Shown here piece after piece: positions 61,796-64,000 of a stretch of DNA of 64,000 nt. Source of the stretch: Candidatus Thalassarchaeum betae (GTDB taxonomy: Archaea; Thermoplasmatota; Poseidoniia; Poseidoniales; Thalassarchaeaceae); assembly GCA_003193925.1 (NCBI GenBank), contig PSPG01000002.1, forward strand, positions 1 through 64,000. Direction: 5' to 3'. The notes below the pieces were generated by a model. It did no database searches and had not been told where the DNA came from. It was given only the letters and a program-made list of their open reading frames with translations. Within the stretch, counting starts at the first letter, position 1; each line of letters opens with the position of its first letter. The position numbers were made by a program, and so were the translations under genes.

Positions 61796-64000
61796 TCACT
61801 CGCCGCCGTCTTCCTCGCCTGCCTCGTCGTCGCCGTCCCACGAGTCGTCTTCGTAGTAGCCCCCTTCGTCATCGTCGTAGTAGAAGTCCTCGCTGTCGCG
61901 GCCTCGCATCATGAACATCGCGATGCCTAGGACAGCGAGTAACAAGACCCCTCCGATCAGCAACATCTGCGAGCTCTCGCCTCCCTCGTCCTCGGTTGGC
62001 GGAGGCTGCACGTTGATCCCGGTGATAGGCTGGTAGGGGTTGTCGAAGTCACCGTTGACGATCAGGTACAGGTTGGGCTGTCCCGGCTGCCACGACTCCC
62101 ACCGGAACTCGGCGTGGACGCTCGAGCTCTCGGCAGGCAGTAACAGCATGATATCGCCATTAGTCGCCGTCGAGAGTGACATCCTCCACTGGCCGTCGAC
62201 CAGCTCGTAGAGGCCGACTTGGAGTTCTCCTTCCCTCTTCCCTTGGTTCTCCCAGAATGTCTCGATGGTCAGGATTTCTCCCTGCAGCGGCGTCTGGGTC
62301 GGGTTGATGACAGCGCGCGTGTACTGGCCGAGGAACTCCATGATCCTCATGGTGACCTGCCTAGGGGCGACTTCGCTGGCGGCTCCGACGATCTCGTTGC
62401 CGGACTTGTCGGTGGAAGTCACCCAGAACCAGATGTAGTCCCCAGACTCCACCCTCATGCCATTCAGCGGATTGAGGTCGAGGACGGATTGGTAGACGTC
62501 GTTGGTGTCACCGTCGGAGATCATCACGAGCTCCCCTGTTACCTCCGTGCCGGGCACCGGCGCGTTGTCCCTGACATAAACCCAAGCGACCTGCAGCGGG
62601 CCGTCGACCATGCCGATCTCGTCGACCATGGTCACGGTCACGGTCACGTCGTCCAGCATATCGGAGTCGAGGATCGTCAGTGACGAGTCCGGGTACTCAG
62701 CCATGTTGAACAGAACCTGCGGTGACTTGCTGTCCACGACCACCGAGGCGTCGCTGTTCACACCCGAAGAGCCCGCCCCAGGCACGTTCAGCACGGTGGT
62801 CGTCACTACCATCTCCGGGTTCAGCGGCACTCTGGCAGGCAGAACCATCGATCCCATGAAGGTGCCATCTGGTTCTACATCGACCACGATGTCGATCTCC
62901 TGGGTTCCGTAGATCACCTCGATCTCGACTTGCAGATCGTCAGGGATCTCGCTCGCGACGACTTGGGAGCCTGAGTAGTAGATAGTGCCCTCCATCAGGA
63001 ATTCGTCACCCTGCCTAAGGTACAGTGTGTGCCCCACAGCTTCGATTTGAGGCGGAGTGAGGTCCTGCATCGAGTCCGGGACCGCCATGAAATTGTTGTC
63101 AAGATCCCAAGTCAGCTCGCCTATGTTGTTCTGGTAAGCCACGGTGCTCAGGTCATCCTCGATGCTGATGCTGGGCTTGCACCCCAACTGTCCTTCTGCC
63201 CACGGGTAATCCCATGAGAGCTTGAATCCGAGACTGAGCTGGGTTATCGCCGACGTCACCTCGGCGGTCTGGGCGCTCAACGGGGAGACCATGCTGTCAT
63301 CGGCGGTCCACAGGGTCCCCCTCGATGGGTCGTAGGTGAACTTGCCGAGGTTGGACGGACCGTCACCGCAGAGCATGATGGTGACGTTGTCCAGTGTGTG
63401 TATCCCGTTGAGCTCGTCGATCTGCATGGTGAAGGTGTGTGGGACCCCAGCGAGCAGGTAGCCGAGCTCGCGGTCGAGATCGAAACCAGTCGGGACGATG
63501 TTGGTGGGCTCGTCGGTGGCGATCACTACGGTGGACCAGGCGTTCTCGGCACCCGGACCCCCCCCGGTACCTCCGTCCTGGTAGGAGTAACCTGCCCAGT
63601 CTGTGCCCTCGATGTACATGTGGACCATGCTGTTGAAGGGCAGTGCCGCGACGTCGATGCCGACGAATTGCACCTGCTGCTGGCCCGTCATGCCAGAAGT
63701 CAGAGGCTGCTGCTGGGACAGGTACTCGTCCTCGTCAGCGATACCGTCCATGTTCACGTCGTCGACGGTCTCGCGCCAGTAGCGCAGGGCGATGATCTCG
63801 CCTCGGGCCTCTGCCTCATCTATGGTGACGAACACCGTGAGGGGGTTCTGGGGCTCCCACACCTTGCCGTGCGCTGGCTGCAGGCCGATTGCGGTATTGA
63901 CCTCTATCGGTCCGGCGGTCGGCGGGTTGGAATCGACCCTGATGATGACCTGCTGCGCGAGGCCGGTCACGTCCTCGGCCCCGGTGGACGAGCCGGAGGG
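61796..64000 (-). CDS. C-terminal part of a large anchored surface protein (cut by window edge)
   Basis: At least 734 residues; the reading frame is still open at 64000, so the start lies beyond the window. It is rich in beta-sandwich, Ig-like text (VDSKSPQVLFNMAEYPDSSL; NPTQTPLQGEILTIETFWEN). It ends in a membrane helix (MLLIGGVLLLAVLGIAMFM) and a cytoplasmic tail dominated by Asp, Glu, Tyr and Gly. A GTG at 63970 (VTGLAQQV) begins the longest complete-looking frame but is not a convincing start because the preceding codons continue in frame. Likely a cell-surface or adhesion protein like those at 1-9457. Confidence 0.85.
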   Translation of the reverse strand, partial: PSGSSTGAEDVTGLAQQVIIRVDSNPPTAGPIEVNTAIGLQPAHGKVWEPQNPLTVFVTIDEAEARGEIIALRYWRETVDDVNMDGIADEDEYLSQQQPLTSGMTGQQQVQFVGIDVAALPFNSMVHMYIEGTDWAGYSYQDGGTGGGPGAENAWSTVVIATDEPTNIVPTGFDLDRELGYLLAGVPHTFTMQIDELNGIHTLDNVTIMLCGDGPSNLGKFTYDPSRGTLWTADDSMVSPLSAQTAEVTSAITQLSLGFKLSWDYPWAEGQLGCKPSISIEDDLSTVAYQNNIGELTWDLDNNFMAVPDSMQDLTPPQIEAVGHTLYLRQGDEFLMEGTIYYSGSQVVASEIPDDLQVEIEVIYGTQEIDIVVDVEPDGTFMGSMVLPARVPLNPEMVVTTTVLNVPGAGSSGVNSDASVVVDSKSPQVLFNMAEYPDSSLTILDSDMLDDVTVTVTMVDEIGMVDGPLQVAWVYVRDNAPVPGTEVTGELVMISDGDTNDVYQSVLDLNPLNGMRVESGDYIWFWVTSTDKSGNEIVGAASEVAPRQVTMRIMEFLGQYTRAVINPTQTPLQGEILTIETFWENQGKREGELQVGLYELVDGQWRMSLSTATNGDIMLLLPAESSSVHAEFRWESWQPGQPNLYLIVNGDFDNPYQPITGINVQPPPTEDEGGESSQMLLIGGVLLLAVLGIAMFMMRGRDSEDFYYDDDEGGYYEDDSWDGDDEAGEEDGGE

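Overview
The window is a compact, GC-rich (about 60% by eye) stretch of archaeal chromosome. The housekeeping genes are archaeal in type: RNA polymerase subunit Rpo11, EF-1beta, TruD, Cbf5, an archaeal CMP kinase, a DUF106/EMC3-like insertase, DUF2240, a GPN-loop GTPase, a UbiA-family lipid prenyltransferase, archaeal-form AlaRS, RtcB and archease. These sit beside very large secreted proteins with Asp-rich thrombospondin-type-3-like repeats, beta-oxidation enzymes and a membrane-anchored subtilase. That mix fits a marine Group II euryarchaeon (Poseidoniia, Thermoplasmatota). The placement is an inference from gene content; no 16S gene is present.

Layout. 1-566: 5' end of a surface protein leaving the window on the left. 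567-1151: a long non-coding stretch with a TATA box and several hairpins. 1152-9457: two tandem, related, giant calcium-repeat surface proteins. 9538-10389: 3-hydroxyacyl-CoA dehydrogenase. 10421-16507: a 2028-residue subtilase. 16594-20784: tRNA-Gln, acyl-CoA dehydrogenase, AsnRS, tRNA-Lys, ribose-5-phosphate isomerase and the RNase P RNA. 20814-32242: two RND/MMPL exporters flanking an epimerase, a thioredoxin-like protein, RlmE, a cupin, a zinc ribbon-EF-1beta pair and an Rpo11-TruD pair. 32244-36823: DUF2240, then a plus-strand run of HEAT protein, small basic protein, DEAD-box helicase, TusA-like protein and GTP cyclohydrolase II. 36831-42062: tRNA-His, a secreted CARDB protein, and the Cbf5-CMP kinase-DUF106 operon. 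42132-49435: a proline-rich zinc-ribbon protein, GPN GTPase, ornithine carbamoyltransferase, UbiA with two small upstream genes, tRNA-Glu and a bacterial-type GMP reductase. 49440-64000: archease, a third calcium-repeat protein, a V4R-like protein with an aminotransferase, AlaRS, RtcB, a DNA glycosylase, small proteins and a truncated surface protein leaving on the right.

How the genes fit together. One theme is RNA and translation: RNase P, four tRNAs, two aminoacyl-tRNA synthetases, TruD, Cbf5, RlmE, RtcB with archease, a DEAD helicase with a DbpA-type RNA-binding domain, EF-1beta and Rpo11. The other is a particle- or protein-degrading surface lifestyle: a huge anchored subtilase, several large anchored beta-sandwich proteins, RND exporters and fatty-acid oxidation enzymes. 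Several genes have a TATA-like box about 24-30 nt before the start codon, suggesting leaderless mRNAs, and I used this to choose starts. Less ordinary observations are repeated polyproline-Gly-aromatic/Leu motifs shared by two unrelated proteins, acidic cytoplasmic tails on surface proteins, a strict C-x19-C spacing in the calcium repeats, a zinc-ribbon-like extension on an acyl-CoA dehydrogenase, and two small candidate genes.
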